Positions 1 to 10,169 of a DNA stretch of 64,000 nucleotides are shown one piece after another; positions within the stretch are counted from its first letter, which is position 1, and each line of letters starts with the position of its first letter. Source of the stretch: Cutaneotrichosporon cavernicola (taxonomy: Eukaryota > Basidiomycota > Tremellomycetes > Trichosporonales > Trichosporonaceae); contig NC_083397.1 in assembly GCF_030864355.1 (NCBI RefSeq), forward strand, positions 62,001-126,000, in the 5' to 3' direction. The translations under genes and the position numbers were made by a program. The notes beneath the pieces were generated by a model. That model was not told the origin of the DNA. It worked only from the letters and a program-made list of their open reading frames with translations, and made no database searches.

Positions 1-2000
1 TTTTTCTCACGCATAGCGTTGATGACCTCAGTACCATTCTCTGGGCTGATGAATCCATAATACGCCCGGTGGGACGAGGGTGCGTCAGCGTCTTGGTCAG
101 AACGTCGTCAGCGTCATGTTCTTGCCAAGCCACTGGTCCAGCTCTGTTCGGGCTGCGCCTTGCACCGCAAGCCGATTCCTCTTCAAGACCTCAAATTATG
201 GATTGAGGGCTTCGCCATCCATGGAGAGTTGTCCCGAGGGCCTGGGCACCATAGGCACGGGGTGCTTTCATTACCCCTCTGCCTGGAAGCCTGGTAGCCT
301 ATCAAGCATTCCTAACGTTCTGATCTTCCCACCAAGCCTCTGACGTCCTTCTCTATCGTTCCCTTTGCGGAGTCAGAAATTCATGATATGGATGTCGGCA
401 CGCTTTCGAAAATTATATGCCGGGGCCTCGGACCTAAAGCCTTCTGTGCCGTTCTACCCTCGAAGTTAATGTTGCCGGTCTTGACCCTATCAGCCTTACA
501 TGGTCTGGCCGACTTGCAGATCATCCTACGGCCTTACTGACTCTGACCCGAAGCGCTTAGGATCACAACTGAGGGCCGGCCGGTCTTGTAGCGTCCTTTT
601 CGGCTCCGTAATCCCCAATTGCTTAGCTACACAGCTTAATGTCCGCAAACCGGCGTGGGTTACTTCGGCTGCCGGCCTAAGATCCGTTCATACAGTCTCG
701 GTATTGTCATTACGGTGGGCGCCAGCTTTTGGCCCAGTGTTAGAGGCATAAGTGATTAACGTAACTGGGACTCAAGGGACACCGCCGGCTTCCGGTGGAG
801 TGGGGGCCAGTGGCCTAGAGAACAGCAAAAAGATGCCGACCTTTGACAAACAAAAGCGCACCACATAACGGGTACGTTGGACACGGTTGCCCATGGCAAC
901 GGACCCGCAAGTCAAATGTTTGAGGCCTGCGATCCTAAGCTCCAAGTCGCCCACTTGGCTTGACTTGACTGGAGGTTGACGGCAGAAGCAGTCCTGAGAT
1001 AGGGCGATAAAGGCCAAGGCACTGCCGTTAGGGACACGACCTGAAAACGTTATTGCGGCCTGATCCGGGGGCCTTGCCATTTCGATGGGTAATGCTCCAT
1101 GTAATGCGCGAGGTTGAACCCCGCGTCTTTCCAAGTGGGCATGCAGATATGTACCGCACGTGGGTCGCGACTCCTGACCCGATATCCCCAGAAGCGCCTT
1201 GGATTCTCATGTATGCACTTGACCCGCGCTGGTACACTAGATACCCCGGTAGGTTGGCGTCTGCCGCGGATGCCCCGCTCTAGTCCATCAATTCAGGCTG
1301 CTGATATGGATCGAATTCCGACTTTTCTCCGACACGATGATGCCCTAACACCGCTCTGCGGATGTACAGTACAGAACAGTACAATTCGGCTCTAACCTCA
1401 GAGTCTATTTTAAAGGGATGTCTCTTCATCGCGTACTTCCGAGTGGCGCGTAACGGTAGTAGGCGGTACGAATCGGGTCCCTCGGCGCTAGACCCACCCG
1501 GACACCCATTCCGGGATTGTGGACAGAGAAGAACTATCCGATGGACGCCAAGCCCGAGCATCCGGAGAGACTACGGGATAGTGGAACATAACTCTCGTGT
1601 CCACGAGTCCTCGGACCTTCATCGACACGGATCAATGGGCTTACACGGAGCGCCAGTCTTGGAGCGCCGGGTAGGTGTGAAGGCGGAACAACCGTCGGAT
1701 GCCATGTCTATGTCACAGACGGAAGGAGCTGATGGAGCGCTAGTTGGGGATTGACCGGTCTTCGGGCCCACCAGAGATTGGAGTTGAGCTGCAAATCAAG
1801 CCAATGCCGCCATTCCTTGGTCTAAACTCTCCGTTCGCTTGGGGCCACCACACACACGCACCGGAGGGGTTCCAAAACGGAACTAGAACGTATCCCAGGT
1901 AGCACTTCGAGAACCCAAGTCCACTGCAAAGGTTAACCGAGATGTAGCGGCATCAGTCGACACCATTAAGGCCACCAAGTCTTCAGAGGCAAAAGATGAG
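1..2000. other. gene-poor left edge
   Basis: No gene model can be supported here. Open frames are short, overlap on both strands and mostly begin at GTG or TTG, and no splice pattern joins them. The only suggestive stretch is at about 1-95 on the minus strand, where an open frame reads like real protein (including AYYGFISPENGTEVINAMREK-like composition; core YYGFISPENG). It could be an exon of a gene lying mostly left of the window, but I could not assign a family. The rest has no transposase or reverse transcriptase motif that I can see. Confidence 0.5.
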
Positions 2001-2071
2001 TGCCCCCACTCAGAATCGAACTGAGGGCTAGAGATTATGAGACTCACGTGTTACCATTACACCATAGGGGC
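2001..2071 (-). tRNA. tRNA-Met (CAT), elongator type
   Basis: The reverse complement folds as a 71-nt cloverleaf without intron. It has a 7-bp acceptor stem (GCCCCTA/TGGGGGC), a D stem GTGT/ACAC, the anticodon loop CTCATAA with anticodon CAT, and a T loop TTCGATT between CTCAG and CTGAG. A T-T opposition at positions 31/39 next to the CTCATAA loop is usual in eukaryotic elongator tRNA-Met, which argues against the initiator. There is also a T-T opposition at 27/43. A second copy with the same sequence lies on the other strand at 54836-54906. The downstream run ATCTTTT on the transcribed strand is a weak Pol III terminator. Confidence 0.88.
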
Positions 2072-2295
2072 AGAAGTTGTGTTTGTCTTTCCGGCTGATC
2101 CTATAAGAACCGATTGGGCGGCTGGCGACCCATGAATGCTCGCAAAAGCAACCAGCAGCGTCTGGGACGTTGTAGTTGTGTAAACGTCGCGTGCAAGCTA
2201 AGATTGTGTTGCGTCTCCGTCACTCACGCATCCTTGGCGGTACCGAATGCGTTCATCTTCTGAGCAAAGTCTATCCTACAGCATATACCCCACGT

Positions 2296-4285
2296 CTATA
2301 GCTTGGCCTTGAGGAGGTCGGTGCTGTGGCCAACAATGTCAACCTTGGCGCGCTTGGCCGTCTCAAACTTTTCCACCACAATCTTCTTGATGTCATTCTT
2401 GACCATCTTTCCATTCGGGTTACGCGGGAGAGCGTCCAAAATCACACACACAATGGGGCGTGCTGGGTGGCGGAGGCGCGGGTAGGCAGTGGCGAGCACA
2501 CTCTCTGGCGTAGCGCTTGCGCCTGGGGCGAGGCTGACTGCTATACCGACCAGCTCACCAAGCCGTTCGTCAGGAACAGCAACAGCGGCGCATTCGGCAA
2601 TCCGGTCGTCCTTGAACACTTCATTCTCGACCTCTGCACTGGCAATATTCTCGCCGCCACGGATGATAACGTCCTTTGCCCGGTCGCGGATGTACAGGAA
2701 GCCCTCGGGGCAGATGAGCGCTACGTCGCCCGTGTTGAGCCAGCCGTCTGATGTGAGGGCCTCGGCTGTTGCGGCTGGGTTGTCGACGTAGCATTTCATG
2801 ATGTTGGCTCCGGAGCATTGTAACAGACCCATAGTGTTTGGGGGAAGGGGAAGGCCTGCCTCGTCTACGACACGCATTCCCGACGTGGGAATGCTGAGGC
2901 CAACCGATTCGGGCTGGGGTTAGCCCTTGCCATTCTGATGCTCACCCTCTCGTGGTAGTCGGCACCGGTTAGGGCTACTTGCAGACCGTTCGTCTCTGTC
3001 ATTCCGTACGCGTGTGTGGCTGAGGCGGCTGGCCAGCGCGCGGCAATGTCACTAGCCAGGCGCTGGGGAGGTGGCGCGCCGCCGTACGTCAGTCCGTCGA
3101 ACACGTGGTCCTTGGGTAACTTGGGCGACTGGATAATGGCCGTAGCGATGGCGGGAACACTGTAAGTTTAGCTTGCCCGTTTCCAAACACGACGACTCAC
3201 CCGCCGATGAGATTGATCTTCTCGTCGATGCAGAGCGTCACTGCATCGTCGACGTTCCAACGCCGCATGAACACAATCTTGAAGCCCAAGAACCACGCGC
3301 GCATCATCCATCCCAGGCAGCCGGTGACGTGGAACAGAGGGACGGCGATGAGCATAACCCCCGGCTCTGGTGGGGGCGTGTGAACGGCGAACGCGTCTTC
3401 AAGTGTACCGCCACCTCGCATGACCGCACGAGCGGCGGGGATACTACTGGCAACGACGTGGTGGAGGCACTGGCGTTGGGTGCAGATCACGCCCTTGGGC
3501 TTGCTCGTCGTGCCGGACGTGAAGAAGATAACGGCGTCGCTGTCGGGACCCAAGTTACCCAGCCCCTGGCCAGTTTGAACGGACAGGACGGTGTTGGGGC
3601 TCGCGACCGGTGCCATCTCGATGAGTCCGGCCTGCACCTTGGCCGGGAGGTGACCGATCTTGTCGTAGCAGTAGGTTGGGCCAACACCTCGCGCCTTGAG
3701 CTCCGCAGCGATGGGCCCGATAATCATACCCGAGTGTTGGTCCACAAGCGTGAGCTTGGGCTTGGTGAGGCCCAGACAGTGCAGCTGAGTGTCGGCCGTG
3801 AGTGTCGCGTTCAGCATCACGGGTACCGCGCCGATGAGGTGAATACCGCAAAAGGCGACGATGAACCTGTCCGTTAGTCACCTCATAAGGTGTGGGAACG
3901 TACCCCATCGAGTTCAGGCCGCCCAGTCCGACACGCTCACCCTGCTTCACACCCTGCTCACGCAGCCAGGCGCCCATCTGAAGGGAAAGGCCGTACATCT
4001 CGCCGTAAGACGTGTGGCGCCGGGCGTAGAAGTCAGACGGTTCTGGTACCGGGTCTGAGATTGCCTCGCGCGGCGTCCACTTCTGGAACTTGTCCATGAT
4101 GAGGTCGCGGAAGGTGCGTGGCGTCTGAGGTCAGTTGGACGAGCTTTCAACTGAAGAGTTCTGAGAATTGTAAGACGCACATGCTTCCACACGAGGAGCT
4201 TGCGGCCCTCGACGACCTCCTCGAGCATCTCGTATGGGCTGCCCGGCTGCGTGAGCAGCTTGTCGTCTGCCGTCAGCTCCAGCAT
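2296..4285 (-). CDS. AMP-dependent acyl-CoA synthetase (ANL superfamily)
   Basis: The enzyme activates a carboxylic acid, probably a fatty or aromatic acid, to an acyl-adenylate and then an acyl-CoA. Five exons (4285-4181, 4124-3904, 3866-3201, 3159-2946, 2913-2296) join in frame to 607 residues. The introns are 56, 37, 41 and 32 nt, and the 37-nt one has a CTAAC branch site. The ATP-binding loop TSGTTSKPKG lies near residue 226, the adenylation motif YGMTETNG near 380, GWLNTGDVA near 461, RDRAKDVIIRGGENI near 475-490, and the C-terminal catalytic lysine motif NGKMVK near 567. This is the complete motif set in the right order and at the usual length. The in-frame codon at 4294 is GTG, so the ATG at 4285 is taken as the start. 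No SKL-type peroxisomal tail is seen (it ends LLKAKL). The substrate cannot be told from sequence alone; the family also includes 4-coumarate ligase-like enzymes. Confidence 0.9.
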
Positions 4286-4831
4286 CCTAACCACCTACAC
4301 TCCTGGATCGACAGCTTGGCGGACATTGCGTCTGTTTCTAGCTGGTTGTGAAGAGCTGAGTGAGTGGAAAGTTGAGAGTGTGCCGTTATGTAGGTATAGC
4401 TTCCATGCCCACCGCAGCGTCGCGGGACCGTTCTGCTGATGTGAGCATCGGCGTCCGCCGTCTGGGTCTGGGGCCCAGTGGCTCTAACCCGCCCGGTAAT
4501 CTACGGCTACCCGACTTACGTGCGGTGCGCTTGCATGCGACTTGAAACCAAAGCCACGCTTGACGCGATTAGCACAGACATGAGCCCTGGTTACGTTGTC
4601 CGAGGTCAAATGGTCGCATGCAGTCGCTTAACCCAACCGTGTACAAATGCCCACTCGATGCCGAGTCTGGCTGTTCTCACCCTGACATTCATTGTTCTCC
4701 GAGCCAGGCGAACTTATCGATCCGAACAAATGTTGTTACACGCCACGCATGCATATCTCGCCTGCCTACGTTAAGCCAAGTCCACAATCTCCAGGTCATA
4801 TTCCGCATCTATACTACAACGGGCTCCTCGC
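4286..4831. other. intergenic, promoter side of acyl-CoA synthetase
   Basis: This lies between the 5' end of the acyl-CoA synthetase gene and the 3' end of the NmrA-like gene, both on the minus strand. I see no conserved coding frame and no tRNA. It presumably carries the synthetase promoter, but no clear TATA box was found. Confidence 0.4.
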
Positions 4832-5813
4832 CTACTTCTGGGCTGACTCGCGGACCGCCTGCTCGAGTGAGCGCTTGGTCACACCCTTGGGCTCGTAGAG
4901 GTTCACCGCCTTCCAGTTGCCGTTACCCCAGTGCATGCGCCACGACGCACCCAGCCCAGCAGCCGGGCTCATGTCGCGGAGCTTCTGCACATCGGCGTCG
5001 GTGAACTGGGTGATCTTGGGCTCCGTGCCGTGGACCTTGTTGAACGCCTCGACGAGCTCGTGGCCCGTGAACTCGGCCTCGGAGAAAGTGTAGTTCTGCC
5101 CGGGTCCAAACGTAGGGTCGAGGAGCAGCTGGGCGAGAGACTCGCCGAGGAACGGGAGCGAGAGATAGCTGAACTTTGCGTTGAGGGCGTCGCCGTAAAG
5201 CTGCAGCTCGTTGGCCTTGGGGTCGACACCGAAGAAGCCGCGGTCCAGGAACGCCCACTCGAACAGTCCGTTCGCAATGTACGTTGTGGGCACGCCGGCA
5301 GCGATGGTGCGGTCCAGAAGCATGCACTTGCCGTGCAGATAGACGTTGGCGGGGTTCTCGCGCTCGTCCTTGGCCCAGTTGGCGGTGAAGTACGAGGGAA
5401 TGTAGACCTTGATTGAGCCCGGCTCCTTGGCGAGAGTTGCGAGGGTCTCGACGAAACGCTTGCCGCCGTCAGGCGTCTGCTTGGCGGCCGAGCTGGCGTT
5501 AGCGATGCGTCCGAGATGTGGGACTGCCCCTCCAAGCTGAACGCTATAGTTATGTTGGGGCGACCTACGACCAAACTCACATGAGCACGTCGACACCGAC
5601 CAGTGCCTTGCGCACCTCGTCCACGCTCGCGTTGTCGGCATCGAGCGCGCGCGTGCTAACGCTGCTGGGAAGGTTGAGCTTGGCGATGTTGCTACCCTGG
5701 CGGTGGAGGACGACAATGTTGAGCTCGCCCGTCTGGGCGCGCTTCACGAGAGCGGCAAGGATGTTGCCGCCGAGGTCGCCAGTAGCGCCGAGGAGAGCGA
5801 CGGTGGGGGCCAT
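4832..5813 (-). CDS. NmrA-like / isoflavone reductase-type NAD(P)-binding protein
   Basis: A Rossmann-fold protein of the atypical short-chain dehydrogenase group (NmrA/PCBER/isoflavone reductase-like), which either reduces small aromatic or isoprenoid substrates or acts as a redox sensor. Two exons (5813-5581 and 5543-4832) join across a 37-nt intron (GTGAGT...CATAACTATAG) to 314 residues, normal for the family. The N-terminal nucleotide motif GATGDLGGNI lies at residues 9-18. After the splice junction the frame reads GVDVLIVQLGGAVPHLG, the usual second conserved block, which supports the chosen 3' splice site. The start is the first ATG of the frame, in the context gccATGGcc. There is no signal peptide. 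The substrate is unknown. Confidence 0.82.
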
Positions 5814-6364
5814 TTTGATTGAGAACTGTGTGGGAGAGTGTGAGAGTGTGAGATGATGAATGAGATCTAGTGTGTTGGAAGCTGACTGATGGAGTGATGG
5901 CGTTTTCGGAGTTGCCGACGTCACGGTGGTCACCGATTCTGACCACGGACATGATCACCGGGTGAGATGGGTGCTTCCACCACGACACCTCCAAGGATGC
6001 TGCTGATGCACAGCATCGTCAGGACTGATAAGTGAAGATAAAACAACTTGTCCGTGGCCCAAACGTCACTGACAAGTACCAAGAATCGGGATGGTGGCTT
6101 CTTGGCATTCGTAGCCGACTACACGCACCTCCGACCCGGGAGTTGCAGCAGGAGCTAATGGATGAACACCGTTAACGACACGCGGTTGGCGGGACAACGC
6201 CGCCATTATCAATCACCTGACGTTGCCGGACCTGACACTGGCACCGGAAGGTGTCCGCCAAGATCGGATGAGTACCCGTTATGCTTCATGTCCGGGCCGG
6301 GTGCGTGTAGTACATAAACGACTCATACGGAAGAGAGGCTTTTCACCACCCGACCACGCTCACC
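5814..6364. other. divergent intergenic region (NmrA-like / FMO)
   Basis: This holds the promoters of the leftward NmrA-like gene and the rightward flavin monooxygenase gene. The first ~60 bp upstream of the NmrA-like ATG contain GAGTGTGAGAGTGTGAGATG-type GA-rich repeats. No other feature was found. Confidence 0.45.
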
Positions 6365-8261
6365 ATGGTCACCGAAGTCAAGGCTGCATCGCTTCCGACG
6401 CATGACGTGTACCCCGCCCCCGCTGACGTCGATGTGCGGGGCACCGCCGAGGTCTTCCTCGGCCAGCTCGCCACGGCTCTGAATGGCGACGCAGAGGCTT
6501 TCGCGGGCCTGTTCATTCCCGAGGGGTACTGGCGCGATGTACTGGCGTTCACGCGCGACTTCCGGACCATCGACGCTGCGTCCGTGTCAGAGGTTGCCAA
6601 GGTAAGCTTGGTTCCCACCTCACGCCGATCTACTGACACCAGGACACGCTCGCAAAGAACAAGGCGACGGCCTTTGCTCTGTCCACCGAGACGCCCCCTG
6701 TGTTGGAAAGCCCTTTCCCCGACGTCACGTGGATCCGCCTGCACTTCACCTTTGACACCTCGCTTGGGAAGTGTTCAGGCATCGCACGGCTCGTGTACGC
6801 AGCGGATGTGTGGCGCGCCTACACGATCTACACGCTGCTGGAGGAAGTCCACGGATACCCTCAGAAGGCTGGGCGCAATCGGCCGCGCGGGAGACATAAC
6901 GACCACGAGCCGCACGACGCTCGTCGTGCTCGTGAGGCCGATTTCAAGGACAAGGACCCGGAGGTTGTCATCAGTGCGTCGGACGTGAGAAGGCGCTAAT
7001 TACAGTTGGTGGTGGACACAATGGCCTCGCGTGTGCCGCGGTGCTGCGCTCGTTTGGAGTGACGTCGCTCGTCGTGGACAAGTTTGAGCGGGTCGGCGAT
7101 AACTGGCGGAAGCGGTACGCCAGTCTTTCACTGCACGACCCGGTGTGGACGGACCACATGCCGCTCATGGAGTATCCGCCTACTTGGCCGGTCTGGATGC
7201 AGGCTGGCAAGCTGGCCAACTGGCTCGAAGCATACGCCGAGGCGCAGGAGGTCAACATCTGGCTGCGTAGCACAGTAGACCCGACCAAGACAAAGTTCAA
7301 CCCCAGCACGCAGCAGTGGGAACTCACCATCCTGCGCGATGTCAACGGTCAGGTCGTGCCACGCAACGTCAAGGCCAGCCATGTGATCATGGCGACTGGA
7401 CTTGGCGGTGGTAAGGCCAAGATGCCACCGGCGTTCCCTGGACAGGGAGAGTGGCCGGGCACGATCGTGCACTCGTCGCAACACAAGGGCGGCAAGGACT
7501 GGCAAGGGAAACGTGCACTCGTCGTTGGTGCGTGTACTTCGGGTCACGATATCAGCGTTGATCTCGTCAACAATGGCGTCGACACGACGATGCTCCAGCG
7601 CTCGCCGACGTTTATCATGAGCATTGAAAAGGGCCTCCCCCTCCTGGATTCGGGACTGTTCACCGAGGACGGTCTCGAGAACATGTCGGTGGAGACGGCG
7701 GACCGGATCGCCGACTCTTTCCCCAAGCAGGTTGGCAAGCTGTTCCACCAGCGTATTGTCAAGCATCTCGCAGTCGAGGACAAGGAGATCCTCGACGGCC
7801 TCAAGGCAGCCGGATTCAAGACGTACCCCGGCCCAGACGGCTCGGGGTGGCTGTTCCTCGCCTATGAGCGTGCCGGTGGATACTACTTCACCGCAGGTGA
7901 GGGCTCGGGGTCAGACATGATTGCCAAGGGCCAGATCAAGGTCAAGGGCGGCGAAATCACCTCCTTCAACGCCGACGGAAGTGTCTCCTTCACCGACGGC
8001 GACACGCAGCATTTTGACCTCGTCATCTTTGCGACTGGCTACACCGGGTTCCCCGATACAGTGCGCGAGACGCTCGGGCCCGATGCCGTTGAAAAGCTTG
8101 GCAAGGTTTGGGGACTCGACCGAGAGTTGGAGGTCAACGGTGTTGCGCGAGATGCTGGACTACCGCGGGTCTTCTTTACAGTCGGCAACTTTATGATGTC
8201 GCGCTGGTTTTCGCGGCGGATTGCGCTGCAGGTCATTGCGCAGCGCGAGGGCAAGTGGTAG
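6365..8261 (+). CDS. flavin-containing monooxygenase (class B, FMO/YUC-like)
   Basis: An FAD- and NADPH-dependent monooxygenase that would insert one oxygen atom into a soft nucleophile or carbonyl substrate. Three exons (6365-6601, 6643-6973, 7006-8261; introns 41 and 32 nt) give 607 residues. The start ATG sits in a good context (caccATGG). The first ~185 residues form an N-terminal domain ahead of the FAD motif IIGGGHNGLA (about residue 190). The NADPH-binding loop is VVGACTSGHD (about 362). An HSSQHK segment resembles the FMO-identifying region, and the FATGY motif (IFATGYTGF) is near 531. The N-terminal extension recalls long fungal and bacterial FMO-like proteins with an NTF2-like front domain, but I cannot prove that fold. 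It faces an MFS permease tail to tail (268 bp between stop codons). The substrate is unknown. Confidence 0.88.
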
Positions 8262-8530
8262 TAGGGACTAAGGTCCGAGACATGGCGCGAAAGGGTTGTA
8301 CAGGGGATGAGGCATGGAAAAAATACGCAGGGACACGCGTTAACATGCTTATCGGGAAGCGGTGGTCATGGAATGCCCGTGCAGAGTCAAAACATTCAAG
8401 AAACGTATCCCCATGCATTTATTTACAACCACACGCTTAATAAACTGTGATATGCCGATACGACCGATGCCCTAATACTGTCCGATTCCGTGCTCTAAGA
8501 AATACTCGCAAACCAACCAAGCTGGTGCTT

Positions 8531-10169
8531 TTAAGGCTGGTAGTGGAAGTTAACATCGTTCTCGATGACGGCATCGCCGCGGTCGGCCTTGCGGTTCTTC
8601 CAGAGCATCCACAACGACAGGCTGGGGGCACCGATGACGACGAGGGCGTTCATGCCAACGGAGAGGAAGATGCCGGTAGGGTAGCCGCGCTCGCGCTCGT
8701 TGTCCTTGAAGGCGACGGCAACGATGATACCGGAAAGCGCACCGCCAGCGACAACAAGGGCCGAGGCAAAGCCACGCTTGGACTGGGAACGAATCGAAGT
8801 CTGGCACCACGAGATGATCATGGCAATGTTGGCGTTGCAACCACCGCAGGTGAGGAAGACGCCAGTGTAGCGGGCTGCGATCATGCCGGAAGGCAGCTGG
8901 GAGAACATGGTGATGCCAACGACAACGCAAAGGGCGTGGAAGGCGACAACAGGTCCACGAACCATGCGGGTCGGACCAGCAAGGTGGTCGGAGGTGTAGG
9001 CACCGATCATGGCGGGGAAGAAGACCCAGACGTAAGGTGGGGCGAAGAGGAGCTGAGCCTGGATGTTGCTAAAGCCCATCGACTGGAGAATACCTGGAAG
9101 GAAGAAGGCGAGAGCGTAGACACCGACGGCCGAAGAGCAGAAAAAGTACGAGAACAGCCACAGCTTGGGCGTGAGCATGTACTCGACAAACTTGGACCAG
9201 GTCATGGGGTCGACGGACGAGTCGGCGCGGTCACGCTCGATGCGGAGGAGGACAATCGCGCGCTCTTCCTCAGTCAAGAAAGTTGCGCGGTCGGGGAAGT
9301 CGACGATGAGAAGATAACCGAGGAGACCAATGACAATGGTGACGCAACCCTCGACGATGAAGATCCAGCGCCAGCCACTCCGTCCTGCGATGCCGTTCAT
9401 TTGCGAGAGGCCGTAGGCGAGTGCCGAGGAGAGACCCGCAATCATAATCGAAGTAATGTAGAACCAGGCGTTGCGCGAGGCCATCTGCTTGCGTGGGTAC
9501 CAGCAAGCGATGAGGTAGGTGGCACCGGGGAACAAGACGGCCTCAAAGGCACCGAGGAGAGCACGGAGACCGGCGAGCGTTTGCCAGTTGGGCGCGAGAC
9601 CCATGCCAACCATGACGACACCCCACAAGAGGACGGCGGTACCGAGCCAAATCTTGGCACCAAACTTGCGAAGACCAATCTGAGACTGTGGCGCGTCAGA
9701 TGCTGCTCATTCGCATGGAGAGGTAACTCACAGGAACCTCAAGGACGAGGTAAGGGACGAAGAAGGCGAGAGTGATGATCGAGTAGCGGTTGTTGGGCAT
9801 CGGCTTGCCGTCGGGACCTTTAGTCGTAAGTCCGAGCTCGACGTTCATTATTCCGTTGTTGGCGGAACGGGCGAGACCGAGGTTGCCACGGTCAATCTGC
9901 GAGATGGTGTACATGGCGCCGAGAATGGGAAGGAGGCGCCAGTCAATCTTGCGGTTGATGCGGGCAACTTGCTTGAGGTCGAGGCCTTCGTCGACATCGA
10001 GCCACTGGCGGTGGAGGTCGTCTTGCACCACCTGGTCGGTGTCCTTACGGCTCACTGACCGCTGAAAGTCCTCGACCACACTCGAGCGCCGCCTGCCGAG
10101 CGGGACGTGTGTGACTTCGACCTTCTCGTCATATCCCTTCTCGGTGTCGTGGTCGTAGTGAGAAGCCAT
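8531..10169 (-). CDS. MFS transporter, anion:cation symporter (Dal5/allantoate permease-like)
   Basis: A 12-helix plasma-membrane carrier for small organic anions or amides (allantoate, nicotinate, vitamin-like acids). Two exons (10169-9732, 9685-8531; intron 46 nt) give 530 residues. The hydrophilic N-terminus (about 85 residues) is followed by KIDWRLLPILGAMYTISQIDRGNLGLA, the family's TM1 signature (core DRGNLGLA). FPGATYLIACWYPR in TM4-5 is also typical of Dal5-type carriers. The C-terminus ends NFHYQP. The second carrier in this window (24678-26242) has the same architecture and a matching FRYQP end, so the two are paralogues within one family. Substrate not assignable. Confidence 0.88.

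Noticed and set aside
1..2000. transposon or retroelement remnant
   Set aside because: The lack of genes suggested it, but I see no LTRs, terminal inverted repeats, integrase or reverse transcriptase motifs.
8447..9775. 442-residue open frame on the plus strand
   Set aside because: It is antisense to the Dal5-type permease gene. GC-rich third positions keep the opposite strand open. Its protein is Glu/Asp/Gly/Arg-rich with no domain.
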